A DNA stretch of 64,000 bases from Pseudomonas taiwanensis (GCF_013393345.1 NZ_QJRF01000070.1:62001-126000), one strand, 5' to 3'; positions 46,448-55,417 are shown, counted from the first letter of the stretch. A program made the numbers and translations. The notes: a model not told the origin generated them from the sequence alone.

Positions 46448-47596
46448 ATGAACAGAACCCTGAACCTGCTCTACATCCTGCTCTTCTGCGGCCTGCTGCT
46501 GGCGCTGAGCCTGTGGTCCATGCGCGCGATCCTCGGCTTCTCCGTGGCCAAGGAAACCAGCGTGCTGGACGGCAAGCTGGCCCTGGCCTTCGAGAAGCGC
46601 TACGACGAGGAATTCCCGGTCAAGCAGCTGGGGACCAACCTCTGGGCTCTGGTGGACTACAAGCTGTTCGGTGAAGGCCGCCAGGGCGTGGTCATCGGCC
46701 AGGACGGCTGGCTCTACTCGGACGAGGAATTCGACCCGGTAGCCGATGGCACCCGCCAGGTCCGCGACAACCTGGCGCTGATCGGGGGCGTGCGCGACGA
46801 ACTGGCGCGGCACAACGTGGAACTGGTGCTGGCGATCATCCCGGCCAAATCGCGCCTTTACCCCGAACACGTCGGCCAGGTCACCCCCACCGCCCTGCGC
46901 CAGGACCTCTATGAGCGCTTCCGTGGCGTCGCGCGCAAGGCCGGGATCATTGCCCCGGACCTGCTCGCCACGCTGGAAGACGCCAAGAACCAGGGCCAGG
47001 TATTCCTGCGCACCGACACCCACTGGACCCCGCTGGGTGCCGAAGTGGTAGCCGGTCGCCTGGGCCAGTCGATCAGCCAGGCCATGAGCCTGCATGGCAG
47101 CCCTCAGCAATACGTCACCGAGGTGCTGGGCAATGAGGACTACAAGGGCGACCTGACCCGTTTCCTGCCGCTGGACCCGCTGTTCGAGAACCTGATGCCG
47201 GCACCGGATCAGCTCCAGAAGCGCGCCACCCGCAGCCAGGACGAAACCGACGCCGGCGGCGATGCCCTGTTCGCCGAGAGCAACGTGCCGGTGGTGCTGG
47301 TGGGCACCAGCTACAGCGCCAACGACAAGTGGAACTTCGCCGGCGCCCTGCGCCAGTCCCTGCAACGCGACCTGGTGAACCACGCCGAGGACGGCAATGG
47401 GCCGATCCTGCCGATGCTCAAGTACCTCAAGAGCGACGAACTGAAGGACGCCCCGCCACAGCTGGTGATCTGGGAGTTCCCGGAACGCTACCTGCCGATG
47501 CAGAGCGATCTGTCCGACTTCGATCCCGAATGGGTCGCCAACCTGCGCAAGGGCGCGGGTTCCGAAGAACGCCTGGCTTCGCGCTCGGGCAACTGA
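46448..47596 (+). CDS. algJ: Alginate O-acetyltransferase AlgJ
   Basis: A 382-aa periplasmic, membrane-anchored SGNH-like acetyltransferase. An N-terminal anchor (LLYILLFCGLLLALSLW) precedes the catalytic domain. By count D190 and H192 lie in RTDTHWTPLGAE and S288 in LVGTSYSANDKWNFAG, the triad positions known in AlgJ. ATG 46448 (MNRTLN) matches homologues; GTG at 46436, directly after the algI stop, is an alternative. It is paralogous in fold to AlgX but lacks the carbohydrate module. Confidence 0.95.
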   Translation: MNRTLNLLYILLFCGLLLALSLWSMRAILGFSVAKETSVLDGKLALAFEKRYDEEFPVKQLGTNLWALVDYKLFGEGRQGVVIGQDGWLYSDEEFDPVADGTRQVRDNLALIGGVRDELARHNVELVLAIIPAKSRLYPEHVGQVTPTALRQDLYERFRGVARKAGIIAPDLLATLEDAKNQGQVFLRTDTHWTPLGAEVVAGRLGQSISQAMSLHGSPQQYVTEVLGNEDYKGDLTRFLPLDPLFENLMPAPDQLQKRATRSQDETDAGGDALFAESNVPVVLVGTSYSANDKWNFAGALRQSLQRDLVNHAEDGNGPILPMLKYLKSDELKDAPPQLVIWEFPERYLPMQSDLSDFDPEWVANLRKGAGSEERLASRSGN

Positions 47597-47663
47597 ATAC
47601 CCCGTGAGGGGAACACAGGGCCGGACACGGCCCTATCCAGAGAGATAGATGGAGGTACACCTC

Positions 47664-48308
47664 ATGAACCGACAGAACAACCGCAGCTGGACGTCTTATG
47701 CCTGCGCCCTGGTACTCGGCCTCGGTGCCCTGCATGCCCAGGCCGACGAGGGTGGCCTGTACGGGCCAAAGGCGCCCAAGGGGTCCGCCTTCGTCCGCGC
47801 CTACAACGCCGCCAGCAACGAGCTCAGCGTCAATGTCGGCAACACCGCGCTGACTGACGTACCGCCGCTCGGCTCCAGCGACTTCAAATTCCTCCCGGCC
47901 GGCAATTACAGCGCCCAGGTCGGCAGCAGCAACCTCTCGGTGAAACTCGAGGCCGACCGCTACTACACCCTGGTCAACCAGACCGGCAAGGGCCCGCAGT
48001 TGGTGGAAGAACCGCCGTTCCGCAACAAGCAGAAAGCCTTGCTGCGCGTGCAGAACCTGTCCGACGCCAAGCTCACCCTGAAGACCGCCGACGGCAAGAC
48101 CCCGGTCGTCGCCGACGTGGCCCCGCAAGGTCGCGGCGAGCGCGAGATCAACCCGGTGAAAGTCGGCCTCGCCCTGTTCGACGGCGACAAGAAGGTCAGC
48201 GACCTCAAGCCCGTCTCCCTGCAGCGCGGCGAAGTGGTGTGCCTCTACATCACCGGCAACGGCGGCAAGCTCTCCCCGGTGTGGGTGAAGCGCCCGGCGG
48301 AATCCTGA
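47664..48308 (+). CDS. algF: Alginate O-acetylation adaptor AlgF
   Basis: A 214-aa periplasmic protein required for alginate acetylation, thought to bridge AlgI/AlgJ and AlgX. Signal peptide (YACALVLGLGALHAQAD) is followed by two beta-rich domains (GLYGPKAPKGSAFVRAYNA; LYITGNGGKLSPVWVKRP). ATG 47664 sits 8 nt after GGAGG; the nearby ATG at 47649 would place that site inside the gene. It is followed by a 135-nt gap before algA. Confidence 0.93.
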   Translation: MNRQNNRSWTSYACALVLGLGALHAQADEGGLYGPKAPKGSAFVRAYNAASNELSVNVGNTALTDVPPLGSSDFKFLPAGNYSAQVGSSNLSVKLEADRYYTLVNQTGKGPQLVEEPPFRNKQKALLRVQNLSDAKLTLKTADGKTPVVADVAPQGRGEREINPVKVGLALFDGDKKVSDLKPVSLQRGEVVCLYITGNGGKLSPVWVKRPAES

Positions 48309-48443
48309 GCGGCACAGCAGAAATAACCGGCGTGGGCTGAACCCCCGCCGGTACCTACCCGCCCCGCAGAGGGTGGGAAAAGAAAGAAATGTGATTTGTG
48401 GAAGCAGCGCCTACAACCCATGACTGAGTTAGGAGAAACACCC

Positions 48444-49886
48444 ATGATTCCCGTGATCCTCTCTGGCGGTAGCGGCTCTCGCCTCTGGCCTCTTTCGCGC
48501 AAACAGTATCCCAAGCAGTTCCTCGCCCTCGCCGGCGACCAGACCCTGTTCCAGCAGACCCTGCAGCGCCTCTGCTTCGAGGGCATGCAGCCAGCCGTGC
48601 TGGTGGCCAACCAGGATCACCGCTTCATCGTCCAGGAGCAGCTCGATGCCATCGGCCTGCAACCGCAGTCCATGCTGCTGGAACCCTTCGGCCGCAACAC
48701 CGCGCCGGCAGTGGCCATCGCCGCCATGCAACTGGTCGCCGAAGGCCGCGACGAGCTGATGCTGGTGCTCCCCGCCGACCACGTGCTGCGCGACCAGGAG
48801 GCCTTCGAGCAAGCCCTGGCGCTGGCCAGCAGCGCCGCCGAAAAGGGCGAGATGGTGCTCTTCGGCGTCCCCGCCGAGCGTCCGGAAACCGGTTACGGCT
48901 ACATCCGCAGCAAGGTCGACGGCGCCCTGCCGGAAGGCATCAGCCGCGTGGCGCAGTTCGTCGAGAAGCCGAACGAAGCCAAGGCCCGCGAGTACGTGGA
49001 ATCCGGCGACTACTTCTGGAACAGCGGCATGTTCCTGTTCCGCGCCAGCCGCTTCCTGGAAGAGCTCAAGCAACACGACGTGGACATCTACGACACCTGC
49101 CTGCTGGCCCTGGAGCGCAGCAAGCGCGACGGCGTCGCGGTGAGCATCGACTCGGCCACCTTCGCCTGCTGCCCGGACAACTCCATCGACTACGCGGTGA
49201 TGGAGAAGACCTCCCGCGCCTGCGTGGTGCCGCTTTCCGCCGGCTGGAACGACGTGGGCAGCTGGAGCTCCATCTGGGAAGTGCACGAGAAAGACAACAA
49301 CGGCAACGTCACCAAGGGCGACGTCGTGGTGCAGGACAGCCACAACTGCCTGGTGCATGGCAACGGCAAGCTGGTCTCGGTGATCGGCCTGGACGACGTA
49401 GTGGTGGTCGAGACCAAGGACGCCATGATGATCGCCCACAAGGACCGCGTGCAGGACGTGAAAAAGCTGGTCAACAAGCTCGACGCCGACGGCCGCAGCG
49501 AAACCCAGAACCATTGCGCCGTGTACCGTCCCTGGGGCTCGTACGACTCGGTGGACATGGGTGGCCGCTTCCAGGTCAAGCACATCACGGTGAAGCCCGG
49601 CGCGCAGCTTTCGCTGCAGATGCACCACCACCGCGCCGAGCACTGGATCGTGGTCTCCGGCACCGCCCAGGTGACCTGCGACGACAAGGTGTTCCTGCTG
49701 ACCGAAAACCAGTCCACCTACATCCCGATCGCCTCGGTCCACCGCCTGGCCAACCCCGGCAAGATCCCGCTGGAAATCATCGAGGTGCAGTCCGGCAGCT
49801 ACCTGGGCGAAGACGACATCGAGCGCCTGGACGACGTCTACGGCCGCGCCCCGCAGTCCGCGACCGTGCACAGCATCGCCCGCTGA
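48444..49886 (+). CDS. algA: Mannose-1-phosphate guanylyltransferase / mannose-6-phosphate isomerase
   Basis: AlgA is a bifunctional 480-aa cytoplasmic enzyme: isomerisation of fructose-6-P to mannose-6-P, and GDP-mannose formation from mannose-1-P. The N-terminal nucleotidyltransferase motif is ILSGGSGSRLWPLSRKQYPK (residues 5-24), with AQFVEKPNEAKA later. The C-terminal cupin isomerase shows LSLQMHHHRAEHWIVVSGTA with zinc-binding histidines. ATG 48444 follows TTAGGAGAAACACCC. It is last of the alginate operon. Phosphomannomutase (AlgC) is not in this window. Confidence 0.96.
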   Translation: MIPVILSGGSGSRLWPLSRKQYPKQFLALAGDQTLFQQTLQRLCFEGMQPAVLVANQDHRFIVQEQLDAIGLQPQSMLLEPFGRNTAPAVAIAAMQLVAEGRDELMLVLPADHVLRDQEAFEQALALASSAAEKGEMVLFGVPAERPETGYGYIRSKVDGALPEGISRVAQFVEKPNEAKAREYVESGDYFWNSGMFLFRASRFLEELKQHDVDIYDTCLLALERSKRDGVAVSIDSATFACCPDNSIDYAVMEKTSRACVVPLSAGWNDVGSWSSIWEVHEKDNNGNVTKGDVVVQDSHNCLVHGNGKLVSVIGLDDVVVVETKDAMMIAHKDRVQDVKKLVNKLDADGRSETQNHCAVYRPWGSYDSVDMGGRFQVKHITVKPGAQLSLQMHHHRAEHWIVVSGTAQVTCDDKVFLLTENQSTYIPIASVHRLANPGKIPLEIIEVQSGSYLGEDDIERLDDVYGRAPQSATVHSIAR

Positions 49887-49889
49887 CCG

Positions 49890-49943
49890 GTAGGAGCCAG
49901 CTTGCTGGCGAAGGGGCAACCTTTCGCGAGCAAGCTCGCTCCT
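49890..49943. repeat. REP-type inverted repeat after algA
   Basis: GTAGGAGCCAGCTTGCTGGC and TTTCGCGAGCAAGCTCGCTCCT form an imperfect doublet right after the alginate operon. No intrinsic terminator with a T-run is seen, so this fold may serve as the 3' end. Confidence 0.7.
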
Positions 49944-49992
49944 CGGCCATGGGCACTCTTGCTAGCATGGAAGGCCTCAAGGAGGTCCTTCC

Positions 49993-50457
49993 ATGCTCAT
50001 TGGCGCCGTTCTTTTCCTCACCTGGCTGATCCTGCTGGTGCGCTACCCGGCCAAGGCCCTGTCGCTGTCCCTGGCGGCGGTGCTGGGCGTAGCGCTCATC
50101 GCCGTCTGGGTGCTCTGGGAAGAACGTGGCGAGGAACGCCGCTTCGCCCGCCTCGATATCCAGCTCACGTACACCCCGCAACGCTGCCCCGCCGACCGCC
50201 CGCTGGCGATCCGGGTGCATAACGGCGACAAGGCCGTGCTGCGCGATTTCGCCTGGCAGGTCCAGGCTTTCCGCCCCGGCGACACCATCAACCTCGCTCA
50301 GCCCAGCTACGACCATCCGCGCTACCTCGGCCCTTCCGAACTGCAACCCGGCGCCGAATGGCAGGACTGCCTGACCCTGCCGCCCATTCGCCAGGGTTAT
50401 CGCGCACAATCCCTGGAGTTTCGCGCCGCCAATCTGCGTGGCACATTCGTCGACTGA
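49993..50457 (+). CDS. Small inner-membrane hypothetical protein
   Basis: A 154-aa protein I do not recognise by name. Two N-terminal hydrophobic helices (LIGAVLFLTWLILLVRYP and LSLAAVLGVALIAVWVLW, residues 2-43) precede a soluble domain of about 105 residues. That domain is predicted beta-rich, with RCPADRPLAIRVHNG and the two cysteines in PQRCPADR and EWQDCLTL. The soluble domain is probably periplasmic or cytoplasmic depending on hairpin topology. The ribosome site AAGGAGG is strong. It is monocistronic between repeat elements. Confidence 0.8.
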   Translation: MLIGAVLFLTWLILLVRYPAKALSLSLAAVLGVALIAVWVLWEERGEERRFARLDIQLTYTPQRCPADRPLAIRVHNGDKAVLRDFAWQVQAFRPGDTINLAQPSYDHPRYLGPSELQPGAEWQDCLTLPPIRQGYRAQSLEFRAANLRGTFVD

Positions 50458-50474
50458 TCGCCCAGCCAGCGACC

Positions 50475-50520
50475 GTAGGTTGGTGCGGGCCGCGCAGGTC
50501 AGAGCGAAGCGAAGCCCAAC
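50475..50520 (+). repeat. REP-like element upstream of the SDR gene
   Basis: GTAGGTTGGTGCGGGC leading to GCGAAGCCCAAC is a diverged member of the array family with an internal insertion. It lies 22 nt before the SDR start. Confidence 0.7.
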
Positions 50521-50542
50521 ATTCCGCGTACAAGGACACGCC

Positions 50543-51373
50543 ATGCCCTCCCCCACCGCCCTCATCACCGGTTGCTCCAGCGGCATCGGCCGCGCCCTGG
50601 CTGACGCCTTCACGGCCAGCGGCTACACCGTCTGGGCTACGGCCCGCAAGCCGCAGGACCTGGCCGCGCTGGACGCCGCCGGCTTCATCGCCGTCGAGTT
50701 GGACGTGAACGACCAGGCCGCCGTAGCGGCCCTCGCCGAGCGGCTGGAACAGGAGGAAGGCGGCCTCGACGTACTGGTGAACAATGCCGGCTTCGGCGCC
50801 ATGGGGCCGCTGCTGGACGGTGGTATCGATGCCCTGCGCAAGCAGTTCGACACCAACGTCTTCGCGCTGGTGGATGTGACCCGCGCCTGCTTCCCGCTGC
50901 TGCGCAAGCGCCGCGGCCTGGTGGTGAACATCGGCAGCGTATCGGGTGTGCTGGTCACCCCCTTCGCCGGTGCCTACTGCGCGTCCAAGGCCGCAGTGCA
51001 CGCGCTTTCCGAAGCCCTGCGCCTGGAACTGGCGCCCTTCGGCATCGAGCTGATGGAGGTACAGCCCGGTGCCATCGCATCCAGCTTCGGCGCCAGCGCC
51101 ACTCGCGAGGCGGAAGCCCTGATCGCCGAAGATTCGCCCTGGTGGCCGGTGCGTGAAGGCATCCGCGCCCGCGCCCGTGCCTCTCAGGACAACCCCACCT
51201 CGGCGGCGGACTTCGCCCGCACCCTGCTCGCGGCCGTACAACGCAATCCGCGTCCGCCGCTGGTACGCATCGGCAACGGCAGCCGCGCCCTGCCGCTGCT
51301 GGCGCGCTGGGTGCCGCGACGCGTGCTGGACCGGGTGTTGAAGAAGCGCTTCGGTCTCGGCGTGGAGTTGTGA
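50543..51373 (+). CDS. Short-chain dehydrogenase/reductase
   Basis: A 276-aa classical SDR oxidoreductase. The NADP/NAD-binding TGCSSGIG motif is at about residues 9-16, VNNAGFG is the structural NNAG motif, NIGSVSG supplies the catalytic Ser and AYCASKAAVHALS gives the YxxxK pair. WATARKPQDL after the second strand suggests NADP preference. Substrate is unknown. ATG 50543 follows AAGGACACG; a longer frame from 50438 would read through the REP element and is rejected. REP-like elements flank the gene on both sides. Confidence 0.9.
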   Translation: MPSPTALITGCSSGIGRALADAFTASGYTVWATARKPQDLAALDAAGFIAVELDVNDQAAVAALAERLEQEEGGLDVLVNNAGFGAMGPLLDGGIDALRKQFDTNVFALVDVTRACFPLLRKRRGLVVNIGSVSGVLVTPFAGAYCASKAAVHALSEALRLELAPFGIELMEVQPGAIASSFGASATREAEALIAEDSPWWPVREGIRARARASQDNPTSAADFARTLLAAVQRNPRPPLVRIGNGSRALPLLARWVPRRVLDRVLKKRFGLGVEL

Positions 51374-51380
51374 CGCCCTC

Positions 51381-51412
51381 GTAGGTTGGCGCCGAGCACA
51401 GCGAGGCCCAAC
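51381..51412 (+). repeat. REP-like element downstream of the SDR gene
   Basis: GTAGGTTGGCGCCGAGCACA ending GAGGCCCAAC is another diverged member of the array family, 8 nt after the SDR stop. Confidence 0.75.
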
Positions 51413-51471
51413 GCGATCTACGTTCAAGCCGATCAGCTAGAGTTACCCCACCCTGGTCCCGAGGAACCACC

Positions 51472-51840
51472 ATGTCGCTCTCCTTGCGCTACGCCGTCGG
51501 CGGCGTGGCCCTGGCCGTCGTCCTGAACCTGCTGTTTCGCAGTTTCGTGAAAATCGGCGGGATCTTCGCCACGCTGCTGATCGCTGCCGCCACGGCCGCT
51601 GCACTCGCATTCGCGTTCCGCTTGATCCAGCGCCGCGCCCCCGAACCCGGTGAGCGCTGGCGCATCGTGTTCACCTACGGCGGCCTGCTCGGCCTGCTAT
51701 ACCTAGGACTGCTGGCGATGATGACGCTGCAGGACACGCCCAGCCCCATGGGCGTCCTGCTGTTCCTGGTCCATTACCTCTGCTATCCGGTGATGGCCGC
51801 ATTGCTGCTGTCGGAGCGGGTATTCACGAAAGTCCGCTGA
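51472..51840 (+). CDS. Small polytopic membrane protein, hypothetical
   Basis: A 122-aa inner-membrane protein with four apparent hydrophobic helices: residues about 7-22, 30-48, 68-87 and 94-113 (GVLLFLVHYLCYPVMAALLL). I cannot assign a family. ATG 51472 has a clean GAGGAACCACC site. It lies 21 nt before the GNAT acetyltransferase gene and may be co-transcribed with it. Confidence 0.75.
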   Translation: MSLSLRYAVGGVALAVVLNLLFRSFVKIGGIFATLLIAAATAAALAFAFRLIQRRAPEPGERWRIVFTYGGLLGLLYLGLLAMMTLQDTPSPMGVLLFLVHYLCYPVMAALLLSERVFTKVR

Positions 51841-51861
51841 TGGCCAACAAGGATGTCCACC

Positions 51862-52398
51862 ATGAACTACCGCCCCTTGCGCGTGCCGGCCGATAGCGAT
51901 CGGCTCGCCGCTTTCGACGCTTCCTACATCACCTCTCACATCTGGCGCATCGAAGCCGATGGCCTGGCCCTGCGGCTGGTCGAGGAAAAACTCGCCGAGC
52001 CCTTCCACAAGGCGTACGACGCCGCCGGGTTTCCCGATGATGTGGCCGATGCCGACTTCGCCCTTGCGGCGGAAGCCCGCGACGGCAGCCTCGCCGGTTT
52101 CGCCTGCGTGCGCCTGGTGCCGTGGAATCGCAGCGCGGAACTGAGCGCGCTGTTCGTTGCGCCTGCGCACCAGGGCCAGGGCATCGGCCGTGCGCTGCTG
52201 GAAGGGGCGATGGCCTACGCCCGCAGCCAGGCGATGCGCTGCCTGTGGCTGGAAACCCAGACCAGCAACCACCCGGCCATCGGCTTCTACCAACGCGCCG
52301 GCTTCACCTTCTGCGGACTGAACACCATGCTCTACGACCCGACCGAAGTCGCGGCCGAAGAAATCGCCCTTTACCTGAGCCATCCGCTCAACGGCTGA
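51862..52398 (+). CDS. GNAT-family N-acetyltransferase
   Basis: A 178-aa acetyltransferase. The acetyl-CoA-binding motif A reads LFVAPAHQGQGIGRALLEGAM (residues about 95-115), followed by LWLETQTSNHPAIGFYQRAGF, the typical B-motif region. The acceptor substrate is unknown. ATG 51862 has AAGGA at suitable spacing; an ATG nine nt upstream (51853) is too close to that site. Probably in the same transcript as the preceding small membrane protein. Confidence 0.88.
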   Translation: MNYRPLRVPADSDRLAAFDASYITSHIWRIEADGLALRLVEEKLAEPFHKAYDAAGFPDDVADADFALAAEARDGSLAGFACVRLVPWNRSAELSALFVAPAHQGQGIGRALLEGAMAYARSQAMRCLWLETQTSNHPAIGFYQRAGFTFCGLNTMLYDPTEVAAEEIALYLSHPLNG

Positions 52399-52456
52399 TC
52401 GATGGAACCGTCGCCCATCGCTCGCCACTAAGCAGAAGGTGTGCGAGGAGTTGGCG

Positions 52457-52690
52457 ATGGACTACCTGGACCTGCTGCAATGGCCGGCGATGCTGGTGAC
52501 CGTACTGGCCGCGTGGCTGATCGGTTCCAATCGCGACTCGCGGCGCAATGCCGGTTTCTGGGCGTTCATCGCAAGCAATGCGCTGTGGATCGCCTGGGGC
52601 CTTCATGCCGATGCCTATGCACTGATCGTGCTGCAGTTCTGCCTCGCGGCCATGAACATGCGTGGGGTGAAAAAGACCGAGGGCGACTAG
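52457..52690 (+). CDS. Small membrane protein, hypothetical
   Basis: A 77-aa protein with hydrophobic segments at about residues 8-22 (WPAMLVTVLAAWLIG) and 33-65 (GFWAFIASNALWIAWG, LIVLQFCLAAMNMRG), suggesting three short helices. ATG 52457 has GAGGAG six nt upstream. It converges on the cupin gene, ending 4 nt inside it (52687-52690 shared). No function is assigned; the pattern resembles small PQ-loop or SPW-like membrane proteins only loosely. Confidence 0.7.
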   Translation: MDYLDLLQWPAMLVTVLAAWLIGSNRDSRRNAGFWAFIASNALWIAWGLHADAYALIVLQFCLAAMNMRGVKKTEGD

Positions 52691-53007
52691 ATGCTCCCTT
52701 CCCGCTCGATGACCAGGACGCGGGCGGCGCCGACGGGATGGGCGACATGTTCGCAGCCCACCTCGGCGAAGAAGATATCCCCGGTCCGCAGCGACACCCG
52801 TCGCTCCTCGCCTTCCTCGCGATAACGCATCTCTACCTCGCCATCGAGCACCACGAAGACTTCCGGGCCGTCATTGACGTGCCAGACGTAGGGCCGGTCG
52901 GTCCAGTGCAAGCGCACCGTGGTGCCATCCATGTTGGCGATACCCATCGCGCCCCACGCCCGCTCCGCAGTGAACTCGCAGCTGCGCACCACTCGCCCGG
53001 CACTCAT
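52687..53007 (-). CDS. Cupin-domain protein
   Basis: A 106-aa single-domain cupin. Conserved barrel segments are WHVNDGPEVFVVLDGEVEM (motif 1, with His in YVWHVND and a Glu) and GDIFFAEVGCEHVAHPVGAA (motif 2, His). A metal site is plausible; the substrate is unknown. ATG 53007 overlaps the stop of the upstream EamA gene (ATGA), so the two are translationally coupled and may share a physiological role. Confidence 0.85.
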   Translation of the reverse strand: MSAGRVVRSCEFTAERAWGAMGIANMDGTTVRLHWTDRPYVWHVNDGPEVFVVLDGEVEMRYREEGEERRVSLRTGDIFFAEVGCEHVAHPVGAARVLVIEREGSI

Positions 53008-53909
53008 GCGCGACCCGCTGTGGCAGCGGCTGGCACGGACGGCTTGGGCTTGCGGAACACCAGCACGTTACCGGCCATCACCAGGCCCAAGCCGAACAGC
53101 GCCGGCAAGGTCCATTGGTAGCCTTCGACAAAGGCCGAGATATTCAGTGCCACCACCGGGAACAGCACGGTGCAATAGGCGGCACGGTCCGGGCCCATGC
53201 GTCCCACAAGGGTCAGGTAGGCGGTGAAGCCGATCACCGAGCCGGGAATCGCCAAGTAGAGCAGCGAACCGATGTAACGGGTATTCCACTCCATGCCGAA
53301 CGGCGTGCCGCTCGCCAGGCACCAGGCACTGAGCATCAGGGCGCCATAGAGCATGCCCCAGGCATTGGTGGTCAGCGGCTTGAGGCCGGCCCTCTGTTGC
53401 AGGCTGGAGAGCATGTTGCCGGCGGAGAAGCACAGGGTTCCGAGCAGAGCCAGGCCAAGGCCGATGAAGGTTTCACGGCTGGCGCTGTGGTGCGACAGCT
53501 CCGGCCAGAACAGCAAGCCCAGCCCCAGCAGGCCAAGGCCGCCGCCACCGAGGACATTGGGGGCGATGCGCTGGCCGAAGAAGATGCGTGCATTGAGGGC
53601 GTTCCACAGGGTGGCGGTGGAGAACACCACGGCGATCAGGCCGCTGGGTATCCATTGGCTGGCGGTGTAGAAGCACATGAAGTTGACGCAGAACAGGCAC
53701 AGGCCCTGGGCCAGGCAGACCATCTGCGCGCGGCCATCGAGCTTCTGCAGGCGTCGGCTGATCAGCAGGATGGTGAAGAGCACGGCGGCGGCCAGGGCGA
53801 AACGGTAGGCGATGGAGGCGGGAATGGCGACGCTGCCCATCTGCAGCTTGATGGCGATCCAGGTGGTGCCCCAGATCAGGACGGTGAGCAGGTACAGGGA
53901 CAGGTTCAT
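53004..53909 (-). CDS. EamA/DMT-family transporter
   Basis: A 301-aa inner-membrane transporter of the drug/metabolite family with ten hydrophobic segments in two EamA repeats. The first begins LYLLTVLIWGTTWIAIKLQM and the second includes FSAGNMLSSLQQRAG and GSVIGFTAYLTLVGRMGPDRAAY. Such proteins usually export amino acids or metabolites. ATG 53909 has a GGAG site; a longer start at 53969 is not supported. It is divergent from the AraC-type regulator gene, a probable regulator. Confidence 0.88.
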   Translation of the reverse strand: MNLSLYLLTVLIWGTTWIAIKLQMGSVAIPASIAYRFALAAAVLFTILLISRRLQKLDGRAQMVCLAQGLCLFCVNFMCFYTASQWIPSGLIAVVFSTATLWNALNARIFFGQRIAPNVLGGGGLGLLGLGLLFWPELSHHSASRETFIGLGLALLGTLCFSAGNMLSSLQQRAGLKPLTTNAWGMLYGALMLSAWCLASGTPFGMEWNTRYIGSLLYLAIPGSVIGFTAYLTLVGRMGPDRAAYCTVLFPVVALNISAFVEGYQWTLPALFGLGLVMAGNVLVFRKPKPSVPAAATAGRA

Positions 53910-54056
53910 CACGGCGACTCCGGTTTCGATGGAACCAGTCTCCGTCCGCCACCGGCTTCCGGCTTGCACAAACTTGCGCTTATCTCGTCGGAGACCTGCC
54001 CGTCGGTTTACGCGCGCGCTAGGATGAACCCCATTCGCACACCGGCCGCTTTGTCC

Positions 54057-54929
54057 ATGTCGCTACTCGAACAGAACCAGGTCTTCCAGTCCCTCAGCAG
54101 TTCGCCCCATGCTCGCCTCGAGCACAGCGCGGAGCTGGGCGATGGCCTGGGCGCGGCACTCTGGAGCAATCACCACGATGCGCGGGATTACCAGGGGCCG
54201 AAGTTCCACACCCTGTCCTGCTACCTGGAGGGCGGCACCGGCACTTACCGCCGCGAGCGCCCGGATACCAAGGGCGCCCCGGGCAAACTGTGCATCCTGC
54301 CGGCCGGCCACGAGTCGTCCTGGGTGATCAACGGCGACATCCGACTGGCGCACCTGTACTTCAGCGCAGAGCACTTCGCCCAGGCCGCCGTGACCCTGCT
54401 GGACCGCGAGCCCCGCGAACTGCAACTGTGCGAGCGTACCTTCCTCGACGACCCGCTGCAGGCGCAGAACTTCCACCAGTTGATCCGCCTGGACTGGGAC
54501 GAACCCAGCGAGCGCCTGCGTGCCACCAGCCTGGCGCACGAGATGATCCATCACAGTCTGCTGACCCAGGTGGGCATGCGTGAAGGTTTGCGCTTGAAGG
54601 GGGGATTGGCGCCGACCTTGCGCAAGCGCCTGGTGGACTACATCGAGACCCGCCTGGCCGAGCCCATCAGCCTGGGTGAGCTGGCGACCTTTTCGGCGCT
54701 GTCGGAGTACCACTTCGCACGGATGTTCCGCGAGAGCTTCGGCATGCCGCCCCACCAGTACGTACTGGCGCGCCGCCTGGAACGGGCGCGCAAGCTGCTG
54801 CGCGACACTGAACTGCCTTTGGGAGAGATCGCCCTGGCCTGCGGTTTCGCCAGCGCCAGCCACTTCAGCAATCGCTTCCGCGCGACGGTTGGCGGCACGC
54901 CAGGGGCCTTCAGGTCGGCGTTTCGCTGA
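54057..54929 (+). CDS. AraC-family transcriptional regulator
   Basis: A 290-aa regulator. The N-terminal cupin-like sensor domain (FHTLSCYLEGGTGTYRRE, LPAGHESSWVI) is followed by the AraC/XylS DNA-binding domain in the last 100 residues. That domain has two helix-turn-helices, ISLGELATFSALSEYHFARM and LGEIALACGFASASHFSNRF. It is divergently oriented from the EamA-cupin pair with about 150 nt between, so it probably regulates them in response to a small molecule. ATG 54057 is chosen; ATG 54024 in frame is possible. Confidence 0.88.
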   Translation: MSLLEQNQVFQSLSSSPHARLEHSAELGDGLGAALWSNHHDARDYQGPKFHTLSCYLEGGTGTYRRERPDTKGAPGKLCILPAGHESSWVINGDIRLAHLYFSAEHFAQAAVTLLDREPRELQLCERTFLDDPLQAQNFHQLIRLDWDEPSERLRATSLAHEMIHHSLLTQVGMREGLRLKGGLAPTLRKRLVDYIETRLAEPISLGELATFSALSEYHFARMFRESFGMPPHQYVLARRLERARKLLRDTELPLGEIALACGFASASHFSNRFRATVGGTPGAFRSAFR

Positions 54930-55247
54930 TCAGAACACCAGGTCGGACAGGCGCCAGACTTCGAACGCGGGCGTTTCGTAGGGATGGGCCTTCTTCAGTG
55001 CCTTGACCGCCTCATGGATGAGCTCATCGGCCACCACCATTTCCACTTTCCACTCGGCCACATGCTCGACGGTGCCGGACTGGCCCAGATAGGGATTGCT
55101 GCCCTCCAGCGGACGGAACTGTCCCTGCCCGAGCGCTTGCCAGCAGCAGCTGTCATAGGCGCCGATGCGCCCGCCGCCTGCGGCGAAGATGGACTTTTTC
55201 ACAGGTTCCAGATGGCTCTCCGGAACGTAGAAGCACAACTTGTACAT
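54930..55247 (-). CDS. NIF3-like (YqfO-type) small protein
   Basis: A 105-aa stand-alone version of the CutA-like insert of NIF3/YqfO proteins. Conserved features are the start MYKLCFYVPESHLEPVKKSIF, the AAGGGRIGAYDSCCWQ loop and KKAHPYETPAFEVWRL at the C-terminus. Molecular function is not established; the domain usually forms trimers. ATG 55247 has GGGAGGA upstream. Convergent with the AraC gene, abutting its stop. Confidence 0.88.
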   Translation of the reverse strand: MYKLCFYVPESHLEPVKKSIFAAGGGRIGAYDSCCWQALGQGQFRPLEGSNPYLGQSGTVEHVAEWKVEMVVADELIHEAVKALKKAHPYETPAFEVWRLSDLVF

Positions 55248-55417
55248 CGAGTCCTCCCAATGGCTCAGACTGCGGTTCGTGCACGGGAAATGATGTCACG
55301 AATGATGGCACTTTGACGTCAGTTTACCGAGGCACGGTTCACATACGGCGATTTGGACCCGGAGCGCAGTAAAGCGTTCTGCGCGGGGATAGTGCGTCTG
55401 GTGATAAAGGTGACGTG
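55248..55417. other. Short intergenic region
   Basis: This 170-nt gap separates the NIF3-like gene from the CDGSH gene, both on the minus strand. I see no gene or convincing structure beyond a probable promoter for the NIF3-like gene. Confidence 0.5.

Noticed and set aside
53115-54056. Long N-terminal extension of the AraC-type regulator
   Set aside because: It is antisense to the EamA gene and lacks family similarity. The AraC protein is complete from 54057.
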